Assembly (NCBI GenBank): GCA_035578905.1
Contig: JAQJVL010002204.1
Coordinates: forward strand, 1-64,000
Direction: 5' to 3'
Length of the DNA stretch: 64,000 nt
DNA from: Stictocephala bisonia
Lineage: Eukaryota; Arthropoda; Insecta; Hemiptera; Membracidae
Shown piece by piece: positions 1 through 13,190 of this stretch (position 1 is its first letter; every line of letters starts with the position of its first letter). The notes below the pieces were generated by a model. That model saw nothing but the letters and a program-made list of their open reading frames with translations, did no database searches and had not been told where the DNA came from. Both the position numbers and the translations under genes were made by a program.

Positions 1-35
1 CTCATATTTCAACTTGTATTTTTATTCAATCTTGC
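1..35 (-). repeat. Diverged satellite monomers at the left window edge
   Basis: The first 35 bases match the left-arm monomer only loosely: TTTCAA, CTTG and TTCAATC survive, but the ATCTTTGAG part is rearranged. From about base 29 onward the monomers are regular. This could be an old, unhomogenised copy inside the array or the frayed edge of an array segment. Nothing to the left is visible, so the two cannot be told apart. Confidence 0.5.
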
Positions 36-59
36 GATCTTTGAGTTTCAATCTTGCGA

Positions 60-1960
60 TCTTTGAGTTTCAATCTTGCTATTTTTAAGTTTCAATCTTG
101 CGATCTTTGACTTTCAATCTTGCGATCTTTGATTTTTAATCTTGCGATCTTTGAGTTTCAATCTTGCGATCTTTTAGATTCAATCTTGCGATCTTTGATT
201 TCAATCCTGCGATATTTGAGGTTTAATCTTGCGATCTTTGAGTTTCAATCTTGCATTCTTTGAGTTTCATTCTTGCGATCTTTTAGTTTCAATCTTGCGA
301 TCTTTGAGTTTCAGTCTTGCGATCTTTGAGTTTCAATCTTGCGATCTTTGAGTTTCAATCGTTCGATTTTTGAGTTTCAATCTTGCGATCTTTGAGTTTC
401 AATCTTGCAATCTTTAAGTTTTCAATCTTGCGATCTTTGAGTTCAATCCTGCGATATTTGAGGTTTAATCTTGCGATCTTTGAGTTTCAATCTTCCATTC
501 TTTGAGTTTCAATCTTGCGATCTTTTAGTTTCATTCTTGCGATCTTTGGGTTTCATTCTTGCGATCTTTGAGTTTCAATCTTGCGATCTTTGAGTTTGAA
601 TCTTGCGATCTTTGAGTTTCAATCTTGCGATCTTTGAGTTTAATTCTTGCGATCTTTGAGTTTCAATCTTGCGATCTTTGAGTTTCAATCTTGCGATCTT
701 TGAGTTTAATTCTTGCGATCTTTGAGTTTCAATCTTGCGATCTTTGAGTTTCAATCTTGCCATCTTTGAGTTTTAATCTTGCGAATTAAGTTTAAATCTT
801 GCCATCTTTGAGTTTCATTCTTGCGATCTTTGAGTTTCAATCTTGCGATCTTTGAGTTTCAATCTTGCGATCTTTGAGTTTAATTCTTGCGATCTTTGAG
901 TTTCAATCTTGCGATCTTTGAGTTTCAATCTTGCGATCTTTGAGTTTCAATCTTGCCATCTTTGAGTTTTAATCTTGCGAATTGAGTTTAAATCTTGCCA
1001 TCTTTGAGTTTCATTCTTGCGATCTTTGAGTTTCAATCATGCGATCTTTGAATTTCAATCTTGCTATCTATGAGTATAAATCTTGCGATCTTTGGGTTTC
1101 AATCATGTGATCTTTGAGTTTCAATCTTGCGATCTTTTAGTTTCAAACTTGCGAACTTCAGTTTCAATCTTGTGATCTTTTAGTTTCAATCTTGCGATCT
1201 TTGAGTTTCAATCTTGCGATCTTTGAGTTTCAATCTTGCTATTATTAAGTTTCAATCTTGCGATCTTTGACTTTCAATCTTGCGATCTTTGATTTTTAAT
1301 CTTGCGATCTTTGAGTTTCAATCTTGCAATCTTTTAGATTCAATCTTGCGATCTTTGATTTCAATCCTGCGATATTTAAGGTTTAATCTTGCGATCTTTG
1401 AGTTTCAATCTTGCATTCTTTGAGTTTCAATCTTGCGATCTTTTAGTTTCAATCTTGCGATCTTTGAGTTTCAGTCTTGAGATCTTTGAGTTTCAATCTT
1501 GCGATCTTTGAGTTTCAATCGTTCGATTTTTGAGTTTCAATCTTGCGATCTTTGAGTTTCAATCTTGCAATCTTTAAGTTTCAATCTTGCGATCTTTGAG
1601 TTCAATCCTGCGATATTTGAGGTTTAATCTTGCGATCTTTGAGTTTCAATCTTCCATTCTTTAAGTTTCAATCTTGCGATCTTTTAGTTTCATTCTTGCG
1701 ATCTTTGGGTTTCATTCTTGCGATCTTTGAGTTTCAATCTTGCGATCTTTGAGTTTGAATCTTGCGATCTTTGAGTTTCAATCTTGCGATCTTTGAGTTT
1801 AATTCTTGCGATCTTTGAGTTTCAATCTTGCGATCTTTGAGTTTCAATCTTGCGATCTTTGAGTTTCAATCTTGCGATCTTTGAGTTTAATTCTTGCGAT
1901 CTTTGAGTTTCAATCTTGCGATCTTTGAGTTTCAATCTTGCCATCTTTGAGTTTTAATCT
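60..1960 (-). repeat. Higher-order repeat pair, offset 1,160 bp
   Basis: The rare GCTATTTTTAAG monomer at 79 recurs at 1239 (GCTATTATTAAG), and the monomers that follow it repeat in the same order: a GACTTTC copy, a GATTTTTAATC copy, an AGATTC copy, a 21-bp copy, CCTGCGATATTTGAGG (219 and about 1374), a GCATTC copy and a GTTCGATTTTTG copy (361 and about 1520). The second copy has one extra monomer near 1845-1890. This block order is the commonest unit of the left arm and returns near 3627, 12117, 13520, 13890 and 18640. Confidence 0.85.
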
Positions 1961-2259
1961 TGCGAATTAAGTTTAAATCTTGCCATCTTTGAGTTTCATT
2001 CTTGCGATCTTTGAGTTTCAATCTTGCGATCTTTGAGTTTCAATCTTGCGATCTTTGAGTTACAATCTTGCGATCTTTGAGTTTCAATCTTGCGATTTTG
2101 ATTTTCAATCTTGCTATCTTTGAGTTTAAATCTTGCGATCTTTGAGTTTCAATCTTGCAATCTTTGATTTTAAATCTTGCGATCTTAGAGTTTCAGTCTT
2201 GCGATCTTTGAGTTTCAATCTTGTCATCTTTGAGTTTTAATTTTGCGATCTTTGATTTT

Positions 2260-2440
2260 TAAACTTGCGATCTTTGTGGTTCAATCTTGCTATCTTTGAG
2301 TTTCAATCTTGCGATCTTTGAGTTTTAATTTTGCGATCTTTGAGTATCAATCTTGCAATCTCTAAGTTTCAATCTTGTGATCTTTGAGTTTTTAACTTGC
2401 GATATTTGAGTTTTAATCTTGTGATCTTTTGGTTTCAATC
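2260..2440 (-). repeat. Left-arm-specific HOR segment (TCTTTTGGTTTC type)
   Basis: A run of monomers in the order TTTGTGGTTC, GAGTATC, AATCTCTAAG, GAGTTTTTAAC, GATATTTGAG, TCTTTTGGTTTC. The AATCTCTAAG marker recurs with most of these neighbours at about 2361, 6000, 8125, 9753 (without the following TTTTTAAC and TTTTGG copies), 10237 and 16600. I did not find the reverse complement of the TCTTTTGGTTTC monomer in the right arm, so it looks private to the left arm, while the TTTGTGGTTC monomer is common to both arms. Confidence 0.7.
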
Positions 2441-4080
2441 TTGCGATCTTTGAGTTTCAATCTTGCGATCTTTGAGTTTCAATCCTGCATTCTTTGAGTT
2501 TCAATCCTTCGATCTTTGAGTTTTAATCTTGCGATCTTTGGGTCTCATTCTTGCGTTCTTTGATTTTTAATCTTGCGATCTTTTAGTTTCAATCTTGTGA
2601 TCTTTGAGTTTCAATCTTGCTATTTTTTAGTTTAAATCTTGCGATCTTTGAGTTTCAATCTTGCGATCTTTGAGTTTCAATCTTGCGATCTTTGAGTTTC
2701 AATCTTGCGATATTTGAGTTTTAATCTTGTGATCTTTTAGTTTCAATCTTGCGATTTTTGAGTTTCAATCTTGCGATCTTTGAGTTTCAATCCTGCACTC
2801 TTTAAGTTTCAATCTTGCGATCTTTCAGTTTCATTCTTGCTATCTTTGGGTCTCATTCTTGCGATTTTTGAGTTTCAATCTTGCCATCTATGAGTTTTAA
2901 TCTTGCGATCTTTGAGTTTAATTCTTGAGATCTTTGAGTTTCAATCTGGTGATCTTTGAGTTTCAATCTTGCGATCTTTGAGTTTCAATCTTGCGATCTT
3001 TAAGTTTCAATCTTGCTATCTTTAAGTTTTAATCTTGCGATCTTTGAGTTCAATCCTGCGATATTTGAGGTTTAATCTTGCGATCTTTGAGTTTCAATAT
3101 TGCATTCTTTGAGTTTCAATCTTGCGATCTTTTAGTTTCATTCTTGCAATCTTTGGGTTTCATTCTTGCGATCTTTGAGTTTCAATCTTGCGATCTTTGA
3201 GTTTGAATCTTGCGATCTTTGAGTTTCAATCTTGCGATCTTTGAGTTTCAATCTTGCGATCTTTGAGTTTCAATCTTGCCATCTTTGAGTTTTAATCTTG
3301 CGAATTGAGTTTAAATCTTGCCATCTTTGAGTTTCATACTTGCGATCTTTGGGTTTCAATCTTGCGATCTTTGAATTTCAATCTTGCTATCTATGAGTTT
3401 AAATCTTGCGATCTTTGGGTTTCAATCATGTGATCTTTGAGTTTCAATCTTGCGATCTTTTAGTTTCAAACTTGCTATCTTTGAATTTCAATCTTGCGAT
3501 CTTCGAGTTTCAATCTTGCGATCTTTGAGTTTCAATCTTGCGAACTTCAGTTTCAATCTTGTGATCTTTTAGTTTCAATCTTGCGATCTTTGAGTTTCAA
3601 TCTTGCGATCTTTGAGTTTCAATCTTGCTATTTTTAAGTTTCAATCTTGCGATCTTTGACTTTCAATCTTGCGATCTTTAATTTTTAATCTTGCGATCTT
3701 TGAGTTTCAATCTTGCGATCTTTTAGATTCAATCTTGCGATCTTTGATTTCAATCCTGCGATATTTGAGGTTTAATCTTGCGATCTTTGAGTTTCAATCT
3801 TGCATTCTTTGAGTTTCAATCTTGCGATCTTTTAGTTTCATTCTTTGATCTTTGGGTTTCATTCTTGAGATCTTTGAGTTTCAATCTTGCGATCTTTGAG
3901 TTTGAATCTTGTGATTTTTGAGTTTCAATCTTGCGATCTTTGAGTTTAATTCTTGCGATCTTTGAGTTTCAATCTTGCGATTTTTGAGTTTCAATCTTGC
4001 CATCTTTGAGTTTTAATCTTGCTAATTGAGTTTAAATCTTGCCATCTTTGAGTTTCGTTCTTGCGATCTTTGAGTTTCAA

Positions 4081-5370
4081 TCTTGCGATCTTTGAATTTC
4101 AATCTTGCCATCTATGAGTTTAAATCTTGCGATCCTTGAGTTTCAATCTTGCGATCTTTGAGTTTCAATCTGGTGATCTTTGAGTTTCAATCTTGCGATC
4201 TTTGAGTTTCAATCTTGCGATCTTTGAGTTTCAATCTTGCTATCTTTAAGTTTCAATCTTGCGATCTTTGACTTTCAATCTTGCGATCTTTGAGTTTAAA
4301 TCTTGCGATCTTTGAGTTTCAATCTTGCGATCTTTGAGTTTCAATCTTGCGATCTTTGAGATTCAATCTTGCGATCTTTGACTTTCAATCTTGCGATCTT
4401 TGAGTTTCAATCTTGCGATCTTTGAGTTTCAATCTTGCGATCTTTGAGTTTCAATCTTGCGATCTTTGAATTTCAATCTTGCGATCTAAGAGTTTTAATC
4501 TTGCGATCTTTGAGTTTCAATCTTGCCATCTATGAGTTTCAATCTTGCGATCTTTGAGTTTCAATCTTGCGATCTTTGAGTTTCAGTCTTGCGATCTTTG
4601 AGTTTCAATCTTGCGATCTTTGAGTTTCAATCGTTCGATTTTTGAGTTTCAAACTTGCGATCTTTGAGTTTCAATCTTGCAATCTTTAAGTTTCAATCTT
4701 GCGATCTTTGAGTTCAATCCTGCGATATTTGAGGTTTAATCTTGCGATCTTTGAGTTTCAATCTTCCATTCTTTGAGTTTCAATCTTGCGATCTTTTAGT
4801 TTCATTCTTGCGATCTTTGGGTTTCATTCTTGCGATCTTTGAGTTTCAATCTTGCGATCTTTGAGTTTGAATCTTGCGATCTTTGAGTTTCAATCTTGCG
4901 ATCTTTGAGTTTAATTCTTGCGATCTTTGAGTTTCAATCTTGCGATCTTTGAGTTTCAATCTTGCGATCTTTGAGTTTAATTCTTGAGATCTTTGAGTTT
5001 CAATCTTGCGATCTTTGAGTTTCAATCTTGCCATCTTTGAGTTTTAATCTTGCGAATTGAGTTTAAATCTTGCCATCTTTGAGTTTCATTCTTGCGATCT
5101 TTGAGTTTCAATCTTGCGATCTTTGAGTTTCAATCTTGCGATCTTTGAGTTTAATTCTTGCGATCTTTGAGTTTCAATCTTGCGATCTTTGAGTTTCAAT
5201 CTTGCCATCTTTGAGTTTTAATCTTGCGAATTGAGTTTAAATCTTGCCATCTTTGAGTTTCATTCCTGCGATCTTTGGGTTTCATTCTTGCGATCTTTGA
5301 GTTTCAATCTTGTGATCTTTGAGTTTGAATCTTGCGATCTTTGAGTTTCAATCTTGCGATCTTTGAGTTT
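4081..5370 (-). repeat. HOR unit duplicated 10,270 bp away (copy 1)
   Basis: This block matches 14351-15386 at an exact offset of 10,270 bp. The ACTTTCAATC monomer at 4271 matches 14541, and the open frame at 4846-5034 matches 15116-15304. Only scattered single-base differences are visible, for example CTGGTGATC in copy 1 where copy 2 has the consensus CTTGCGATC. The match fades after about 5116 (15386). A shorter related copy lies near 19250-19620. Confidence 0.85.
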
Positions 5371-6330
5371 AATTCTTGCGATCTTTGAGATTCAATCTTG
5401 CGATCTTTGAGTTTCAATCTTGAAATCTTTAAGTTTCAATTTTGCGATCCTTGAGTTTCAATCGTTCGATCTTTGAGTTTCAATCTTGCGATCTTTGAGT
5501 TTCAATCGTTCGATCTTTGAGTTTTAATCTTGCGATCTTTGAGTTTCAATCTTGCAATCTTTAAGTTTCAATCTTGCAATCTTTGAGATTCAATCTTGCT
5601 ATCTTTGAGTTTGTATCTTGCAATCTTTGAGTTTTAATCTTGCAATTTTTGAGTTTCAATCTTGCGATCTTTGAGTTTCAATTTTGCGATCTTTGAGTTT
5701 GAATCTTGCGATCTTTGAGTTTCAATCTTGCGATCTTTGAGTTTCAATCTTGCGATCTTTGAGTTTCAATCTTGCGATCTTTGAGTTACAATCTTGCGAT
5801 CTTTGAGTTTCAATCTTGCGATCTTTGAATTTAAATCTTGCTATCTTTGAGTTTAAATCTTGCGATCTTTGAGTTTCAATCTTGCGATCTTTGAGTTTTA
5901 AACTTGCTATCTTTGTGGTTCAATCTTGCTATCTTTGAGTTTCAATCTTGCGATCTTTGAGTTTTAATTTTGCGATCTTTGAGTATCAATCTTGCAATCT
6001 CTAAGTTTCAATCTTGTGATCTTTGAGTTTTTAACTTGCGATATTTGAGTTTTAATCTTGTGATCTTTTGGTTTCAATCTTGCGATCTTTGAGTTACAAT
6101 CTTGCGATCTTTGAGTTTCAATCCTGCATTCTTTGAGTTTCAATCCTTCGATCTTTGAGTTTCAATCTTGCGATCTTTGGGTCTCATTCTTGCGATCTTT
6201 GATTTTTAATCTTGCGATCTTTTAGTTTCAATCTTGAGATCTTTGAGTTTCAATCTTGCTATTTTTTAGTTTAAATCTTGCAATCTTTGAGTTTCAATCT
6301 TGCGATCTTTGAGTTTCAATCTTGCGATCT
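5281..6330 (-). repeat. HOR unit duplicated at +2,125 bp (copy 1)
   Basis: The TTGAAATCTTTAAG monomer at about 5419 is followed by two GTTCGATC monomers, a GTATCTTGCAATC copy and the TCTCTAAG/TTTTTAAC/TCTTTTGG series. The same order starts at 7544. Marker positions 5421 and 7546, and 6000 and 8125, both give 2,125 bp. The copies part near 6332 (8457), where this copy enters a TTTAATTC series and the other a TTTTAGTTTTAATC series. Confidence 0.85.
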
Positions 6331-6399
6331 TTGAGTTTAATTCTTGCGATCTTTGAGTTTCAATCTTGCGATCTTTGAGTTTCAATCTTGCCATCTTTG

Positions 6400-7580
6400 A
6401 GTTTTAATCTTGCGAATTGAGTTTAAATCTTGCCATCTTTGAGTTTCATTCTTGCGATCTTTGGGTTTCATTCTTGCGATCTTTGAGTTTCAATCTTGTG
6501 ATCTTTAAATTGAATCTTGCGATCTTTGAGTTTCAATCTTGCGATCTTTGAGTTTAATTCTTGCGATCTTTGAGATTCAATCTTGCGATCTTTGAGTTTC
6601 AATCTTGAAATCTTTAAGTTTCAATTTGCGATCCTTGAGTTCCAATCGTTCGATCTTTGAGTTTCAATCTTGCGATCTTTGAGTTTCAATCGTTCGATCT
6701 TTGAGTTTCAAACTTGCTATATTTGAGTTTCAATCTTGCTATCTTTGATTTTAAATCTTGCCATCATTGAGTTTAAATCTTGCCATCTATGAGTTTCAAT
6801 CTTGCGATCTTTGAGTTTAATTCTTGAGATCTTTGAGTTTCAATCTTGCGATCTTTGAATTTCAATCTTGCGATCTTAGAGTTTCTATCTTTCGATCTTT
6901 GAGTTTCAATCTTGCGATCTTTGAATTTCAATCTTGTGATCTTTAAGTTTTAATCTTGCGATTTTTGAGTTTCAATCATGCGATCTTTGAGTTTCAAACT
7001 TGCTATATTTGAGTTTCAATCTTGCTATCTTTGATTTTAAATCTTGCCATCAATGAGTTTAAATCTTGCAATCTTTCAGTTTCAATCTTGCGATCTTTAA
7101 GTTTCAATCTTGTAATCTTTGAGTTTCAATCTTGCGATCTTTGTGTTTCAATCTTGCGATCTTTGAGTTTTAATCTTGCGAATTGAGTTTAAATCTTGCC
7201 ATCTTTGAGTTTCATTCTTGCGATCTTTGAGTTTCAATCTTGCGATCTTTGAGTTTCAATCTTGCGATCTTTGAGTTTAATTCTTGCGATCTTTGAGTTT
7301 CAATCTTGCGATCTTTGAGTTTCAATCTTGCCATCTTTGAGTTTTAATCTTGCGAATTGAGTTTAAATCTTGCCATCTTTGAGTTTCATTCTTGCGATCT
7401 TTGGGTTTCATTCTTGCGATCTTTGAGTTTCAATCTTGTGATCTTTAAATTGAATCTTGCGATCTTTGAGTTTCAATCTTGCGATCTTTGAGTTTAATTC
7501 TTGCGATCTTTGAGATTCAATCTTGCGATCTTTGAGTTTCAATCTTGAAATCTTTAAGTTTCAATTTTGCGATCCTTGAG
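6400..7580 (-). repeat. Overlapping duplication, offset 940 bp
   Basis: The unusual shortened monomer ATCTTTAAATTGAATC occurs at 6501 and 7441, a 940-bp offset. It is flanked on both sides by the same monomers: a GCGAATTGAG 20-mer before it, and TTGAAATCTTTAAG at 6606 and 7546 after it. This shorter duplication lies inside the 2,125-bp one, showing stepwise unequal exchange. Confidence 0.8.
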
Positions 7581-8759
7581 TTTCAATCGTTCGATCTTTG
7601 AGTTTCAATCTTGCGATCTTTGAGTTTCAATCGTTCGATCTTTGAGTTTTAATCTTGCGATCTTTGAGTTTCAATCTTGCAATCTTTAAGTTTCAATCTT
7701 GCAATCTTTGAGATTCAATCTTGCTATCTTTGAGTTTGTATCTTGCAATCTTTGAGTTTTAATCTTGCAATTTTTGAGTTTCAATCTTGCGATCTTTGAG
7801 TTTCAATTTTGCGATCTTTGAGTTTGAATCTTGCGATCTTTGAGTTTCAATCTTGCGATCTTTGAGTTTCAATCTTGCGATCTTTGAGTTTCAATCTTGC
7901 GATCTTTGAGTTACAATCTTGCGATCTTTGAGTTTCAATCTTGCGATCTTTGAATTTAAATCTTGCTATCTTTGAGTTTAAATCTTGCGATCTTTGAGTT
8001 TCAATCTTGCGATCTTTGAGTTTTAAACTTGCTATCTTTGTGGTTCAATCTTGCTATCTTTGAGTTTCAATCTTGCGATCTTTGAGTTTTAATTTTGCGA
8101 TCTTTGAGTATCAATCTTGCAATCTCTAAGTTTCAATCTTGTGATCTTTGAGTTTTTAACTTGCGATATTTGAGTTTTAATCTTGTGATCTTTTGGTTTC
8201 AATCTTGCGATCTTTGAGTTACAATCTTGCGATCTTTGAGTTTCAATCCTGCATTCTTTGAGTTTCAATCCTTCGATCTTTGAGTTTCAATCTTGCGATC
8301 TTTGGGTCTAATTCTTGCGTTCTTTGATTTTTAATCTTGCGATCTTTTAGTTTCAATCTTGTGATCTTTGAGTTTCAATCTTGCTATTTTTTAGTTTAAA
8401 TCTTGCAATCTTTGAGTTTCAATCTTGCGATCTTTGAGTTTCAATCTTGCGATCTTTTAGTTTTAATCTTGCGATATTTGAGTTTTAATCTTGTGATCTT
8501 TTGGTTTCAATCTTGCGATTTTTGAGTTTCAATCTTGCGATCTTTGAGTTTCAATCCTGCATTCTTTAAGTATCAATCTTGCGATCTTTTAGTTTCATTC
8601 TTGCGATCTTTGGGTTTCTTTCTTGCGATTTTTGAGTTTCAATCTTGCCATCTATGAGTTTCAATCTTGCGATCTTTGAGTTTAATTCTTGAGATCTTTG
8701 AGTTTAAATCTTGCGTTCTTTGGGTCTCATTCTTGCGATCTTTGATTTTCAATCTTGCG

Positions 8760-11360
8760 ATCTTTTAGTTTCAATCTTGAGATCTTTGAGTTTCAATCTT
8801 GCTATTTTTTAGTTTAAATCTTGCGATCTTTGAGTTTCAATCTTGCGATCTTTGAGTTTCAATCTTGCGATCTTTGAGTTTCAATCTTGAGATCTTTGAG
8901 TTTCAATCTTGCGATCTTTGAATTTCAATCTTGCGATCTTAGAGTTTCTATTTTGCGATATTTGTGTTTTAATCTTGCGATCTTTGAGATTTAATCTTGC
9001 AATCTTTGAGTTTCAATCTTGCGATCTTTGGGTTTCATTCTTGCGATCTTTGAGTTTCAATCTTGCGATCTTTAAGTTTTTATCTTGCGATCTTTGAGTT
9101 CCAATCTTGCTATCTTTGAGTTTCAATCTTGCCATCTATGAGTTTCTATCTTTCGATCTTTGAGTTTCAATCTTGCGATCTTTGAATTTCAATCTTGTGA
9201 TCTTTAAGTTTTAATCTTGCGATTTTTGAGTTTCAATCATGCGATCTTTGAGTTTCAAACTTGCTATATTTGAGTTTCAATCTTGCTATCTTTGATTTTA
9301 AATCTTGCCATCAATGAGTTTAAATCTTGCAATCTTTCAGTTTCAATCTTGCGATCTTTAAGTTTCAATCTTGTAATCTTTGAGTTTCAATCTTGCGATC
9401 TTTGAATTTCAATCTTGCGATCTAAGAGTTTTAATCTTGCGATCTTTGAGTTACAATCTTGCGATCTTTGAGTTTCAATCTTGCGATCTTTGAATTTCAA
9501 TCTTGCTATCTTTGAGTTTAAATCTTGCGATCTTTGAGTTTCAATCTTGCAATCTTTGATTTTAAATCTTGCGATCTTAGAGTTTCAGTCTTGCGATCTT
9601 TGAGTTTCAATCTTGCCATCTTTGAGTTTCAATTTTGCGATCTTTGAGTTTTAAACTTGCGATCTTTGTGGTTCAATCTTGCTCTCTTTGAGTTTAAATC
9701 TTGCGATCTTTGAGTTTTAATTTTGCGATCTTTGAGTATCAATCTTGCAATCTCTAAGTTTCAATCTTGTAATCTTTGAGTTTCAATCTTGCGATCTTTG
9801 AATTTCAATCTTGCGATCTAAGAGTTTCAATCTTGCGATCTTTGAGTTACAATCTTGCGATCTTTGAGTTTCAATCTTGCGATCTTTGAGTTTGAATCTT
9901 GCGATCTTTGAGTTTCAATCTTGCGATCTTTGAGTTACAATCTTGCGATCTTTGAGTTTCAATCTTGCGATCTTTGATTTTCAATCTTGCTATCTTTGAG
10001 TTTAAATCTTGCGATCTTTGAGTTTCAATCTTGCAATATTTGATTTTAAATCTTGCGATCTTTGAGTTTCAGTCTTGCGATCTTTGAGTTTCAATCTTGT
10101 CATCTTTGAGTTTTAATTTTGCGATCTTTGATTTTTAAACTTGCGATCTTTGTGGTTCAATCTTGCTATCTTTGAGTTTCAATCTTGCGATCTTTGAGTT
10201 TTAATTTTGCGATCTTTGAGTATCAATCTTGCAATCTCTAAGTTTCAATCTTGTGATCTTTGAGTTTTTAAATGCGATATTTGAGTTTTAATCTTGTCAT
10301 CTTTTGGTTTCAATCTTGCGATCTTTGAGTTTCAATCTTGCGATCTTTGAGTTTCAATCCTGCATTCTTTGAGTTTCAATCCTTCGATCTTTGAGTTTTA
10401 ATCTTGCGATCTTTGGGTCTCATTCTTGCGTTCTTTGATTTTTAATCTTGCGATCTTTTAGTTTCAATCTTGTGATCTTTGAGTTTCAATCTTGCTATTT
10501 TTTAGTTTAAATCTTGCGATCTTTGAGTTTCAATCTTGCGATCTTTGAGTTTCAATCTTGCGATCTTTGAGTTTCAATCTTGCGATATTTGAGTTTTAAT
10601 CTTGTGATCTTTTGGTTTCAATCTTGCGATTTTTGAGTTTCAATCTTGCGATCTTTGAGTTTCAATCCTGCATTCTTTAAGTTTCAATCTTGCGATCTTT
10701 TAGTTTCAATCTTGAGATCTTTGAGTTTCAATCTTGCTATTTTTTAGTTTAAATCTTGCGATCTTTGAGTTTCAATCTTGCGATCTTTGAGTTTCAATCT
10801 TGCGATCTTTGAGTTTCAATCTTGAGATCTTTGAGTTTCAATCTTGCGATATTTGAATTTCAATCTTGCGATCTTAGAGTTTCCATCTTGCGATATTTGT
10901 GTTTTAATCTTGCGATCTTTGAGATTTAATCTTGCCATCTTTGAGTTTCAATCTTGCGATCTTTGGGTTTCATTCTTGCGATCTTTGAGTTTCAATCTTG
11001 CGATCTTTAAGTTTCCATCTTGCGATCTTTGAGTTCCAATCTTGCTATCTTTGAGTTTCAATCTTGCCATCTTTGAGTTTCTATCTTTCGATCTTTGAGT
11101 TTCAATCTTGCGATCTTTGAATTTCAATCTTGTGATCTTTGAGTTTCAATCTTGCGATTTTTGAGTTTCAATCATGCGATCTTTGAGTTTCAAACTTGAT
11201 ATATTTGAGTTTCAATCTTGCTATCTTTGAGTTTAAATCTTGCCATCAATGAGTTTAAATCTTGCAATCTTTCAGTTTCAATCTTGCGATCTTTAAGTTT
11301 CAATCTTGTAATCTTTGAGTTTCAATCTTGCGATCTTTGAATTTCAATCTTGCGATCTAA
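8760..11360 (-). repeat. HOR pair, offset about 1,935 bp
   Basis: The series GAGATC, CTATTTTTTAG, GAATTTC, TTAGAGTTTC, ATATTTGTGTTTTAATC and GAGATTTAATC occurs from about 8768 and again from about 10703. The plus-strand chance open frames at 8909-9097 and 10844-11032 are the same segment in both copies (offset 1,935) and differ at only a few codons. Neither has coding features: the stretch is AT-rich satellite read through three monomer phases. Confidence 0.8.
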
Positions 11361-13190
11361 GAGTTTTAATCTTGCGATCTTTGAGTTTCAATCTTGCCAT
11401 CTATGAGTTTCAATCTTGCGATCTTTGAGTTTCAATCTTGCGATCTTTGAGTTTCAGTCTTGCGATCTTTGAGTTTCAATCTTGCGATCTTTGAGTTTCA
11501 ATCGTTCGATTTTTGAGTTTCAATCTTGCGATCTTTGAGTTTCAATCTTGCAATCTTTAGGTTTCAATCTTGCGATCTTTGAGTTTAATCCTGCGATATT
11601 TGAGGTTTAATCTTGCGATCTTTGAGTTTTAATCTTGCATTCTTTGAGTTTCAATCTTGCGATCTTTGAGTTTCAATCGTTCGATTTTTGAGTTTCAATC
11701 TTGCGATCTTTGAGTTTGAATCTTGCGATCTTTGAGTTTCAATCTTGCGATCTTTGAGTTTAATTCTTGCGATCTTTGAGTTTCAATCTTGCGATCTTTG
11801 AGTTTCAATCTTGCCATCTTTGAGTTTTAATCTTGCGAATTGAGTTTAAATCTTGCCATCTTTGAGTTTCATTCTTGCGATCTTTGAGTTTCAATCATGC
11901 GATCTTTGAATTTCAATCTTGCCATCTATGAGTTTAAATCTTGCGATCTTTTAGTTTCAATCTTGCTATCTTTGAATTTCAATCTTGCGATCTTCGAGTT
12001 TCAATCTTGCGATCTTTGAGTTTCAATCTTGCGAACTTCAGTTTCAATAATGTGATCTTTTAGTTTCAATCTTGCGATCTTTGAGTTTCAATCTTGCGAT
12101 CTTTGAGTTTTAATCTTGCTATTTTTAAGTTTCAATCTTGCGATCTTTGACTTTCAATCTTGCGATCTTTAAGTTTCAATCTTGCGATCTTTGAGTTTCA
12201 ATCTTGCGATCTTTGAGATTCAATCTTGCGATCTTTGATTTCAATCCTGCGATATTTGAGGTTTAATCTTGCGATCTTTGAGTTTCAATCTTGCATTCTT
12301 TGAGTTTCAATCTTGCGATCTTTTAGTTTCATTCTTGTGATCTTTGGGTTTCATTTTTGAGATCTTTGAGTTTCAATCTTGCGATCTTTGAGTTTGAATC
12401 TTGTGATTTTTGAGTTTTAATCTTGTGATTTTTGAGTTTAATTCTTGCGATCTTTGAGTTTCAATCTTGCGATTTTTGAGTTTCAATCTTGCCATCTTTG
12501 AGTTTTAATCTTGCTAATTGAGTTTAAATCTTGCCATCTTTGAGTTTCGTTCTCGCAATCTTTGAGTTTCAATCTTGCGATCTTTGAATTTCAATCTTGC
12601 CATCTATGAGTTTAAATCTTGCGATCTTTGAGTTTCAATCTTGCGATCTTTGAATTTCAATCTTGTGATCTTTGAGTTTCAATCTTGCGATTTTTGAGTT
12701 TCAATCATGCGATTTTTGAGTTTCAAACTTGATATATTTGAGTTTCAATCTTGCTATCTTTGAGTTTAAATCTTGCCATCAATGAGTTTAAATCTTGCAA
12801 TCTTTCAGTTTCAATCTTGCGATCTTTAAGTTTCAATCTTGTAATCTTTGAGTTTCAATCTTGCGATCTTTGAATTTCAATCTTGCGATCTAAGAGTTTT
12901 AATCTTGCGATCTTTGAGTTTCAATCTTGCCATCTATGAGTTTCAATCTTGCGATCTTTGAGTTTCAATCTTGCGATCTTTGAGTTTCAGTCTTGCGATC
13001 TTTGAGTTTCAATCTTGCGATCTTTGAGTTTCAATCGTTCGATTTTTGAGTTTCAATCTTGCGATCTTTGAGTTTCAATCTTGCAATCTTTAGGTTTCAA
13101 TCTTGCGATCTTTGAGTTCAATCCTGCGATATTTGAGGTTTAATCTTGCGATCTTTGAGTTTTAATCTTGCGATCTTTGAGTTTCAATCT
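11206..13190 (-). repeat. HOR pair, offset about 1,533 bp
   Basis: The CATCTATGAG monomer at 11399 and 12931 is preceded in both copies by GATATATTTGAG, CATCAATGAG, GTAATC and CTAAGAG monomers and followed by TTTCAGTC, GTTCGATTTTTG, AATCTTTAGG and CCTGCGATATTTGAGG. The rare AATCTTTAGG variant (elsewhere AAG) is shared by these two copies only, which supports a recent duplication. Confidence 0.8.

Noticed and set aside
8909..11032. Two 62-codon plus-strand frames with hydrophobic, cysteine-containing peptides
   Set aside because: They are two copies of one HOR segment 1,935 bp apart. The open frame comes from satellite variants, with no start context, splice signal or non-repeat sequence.
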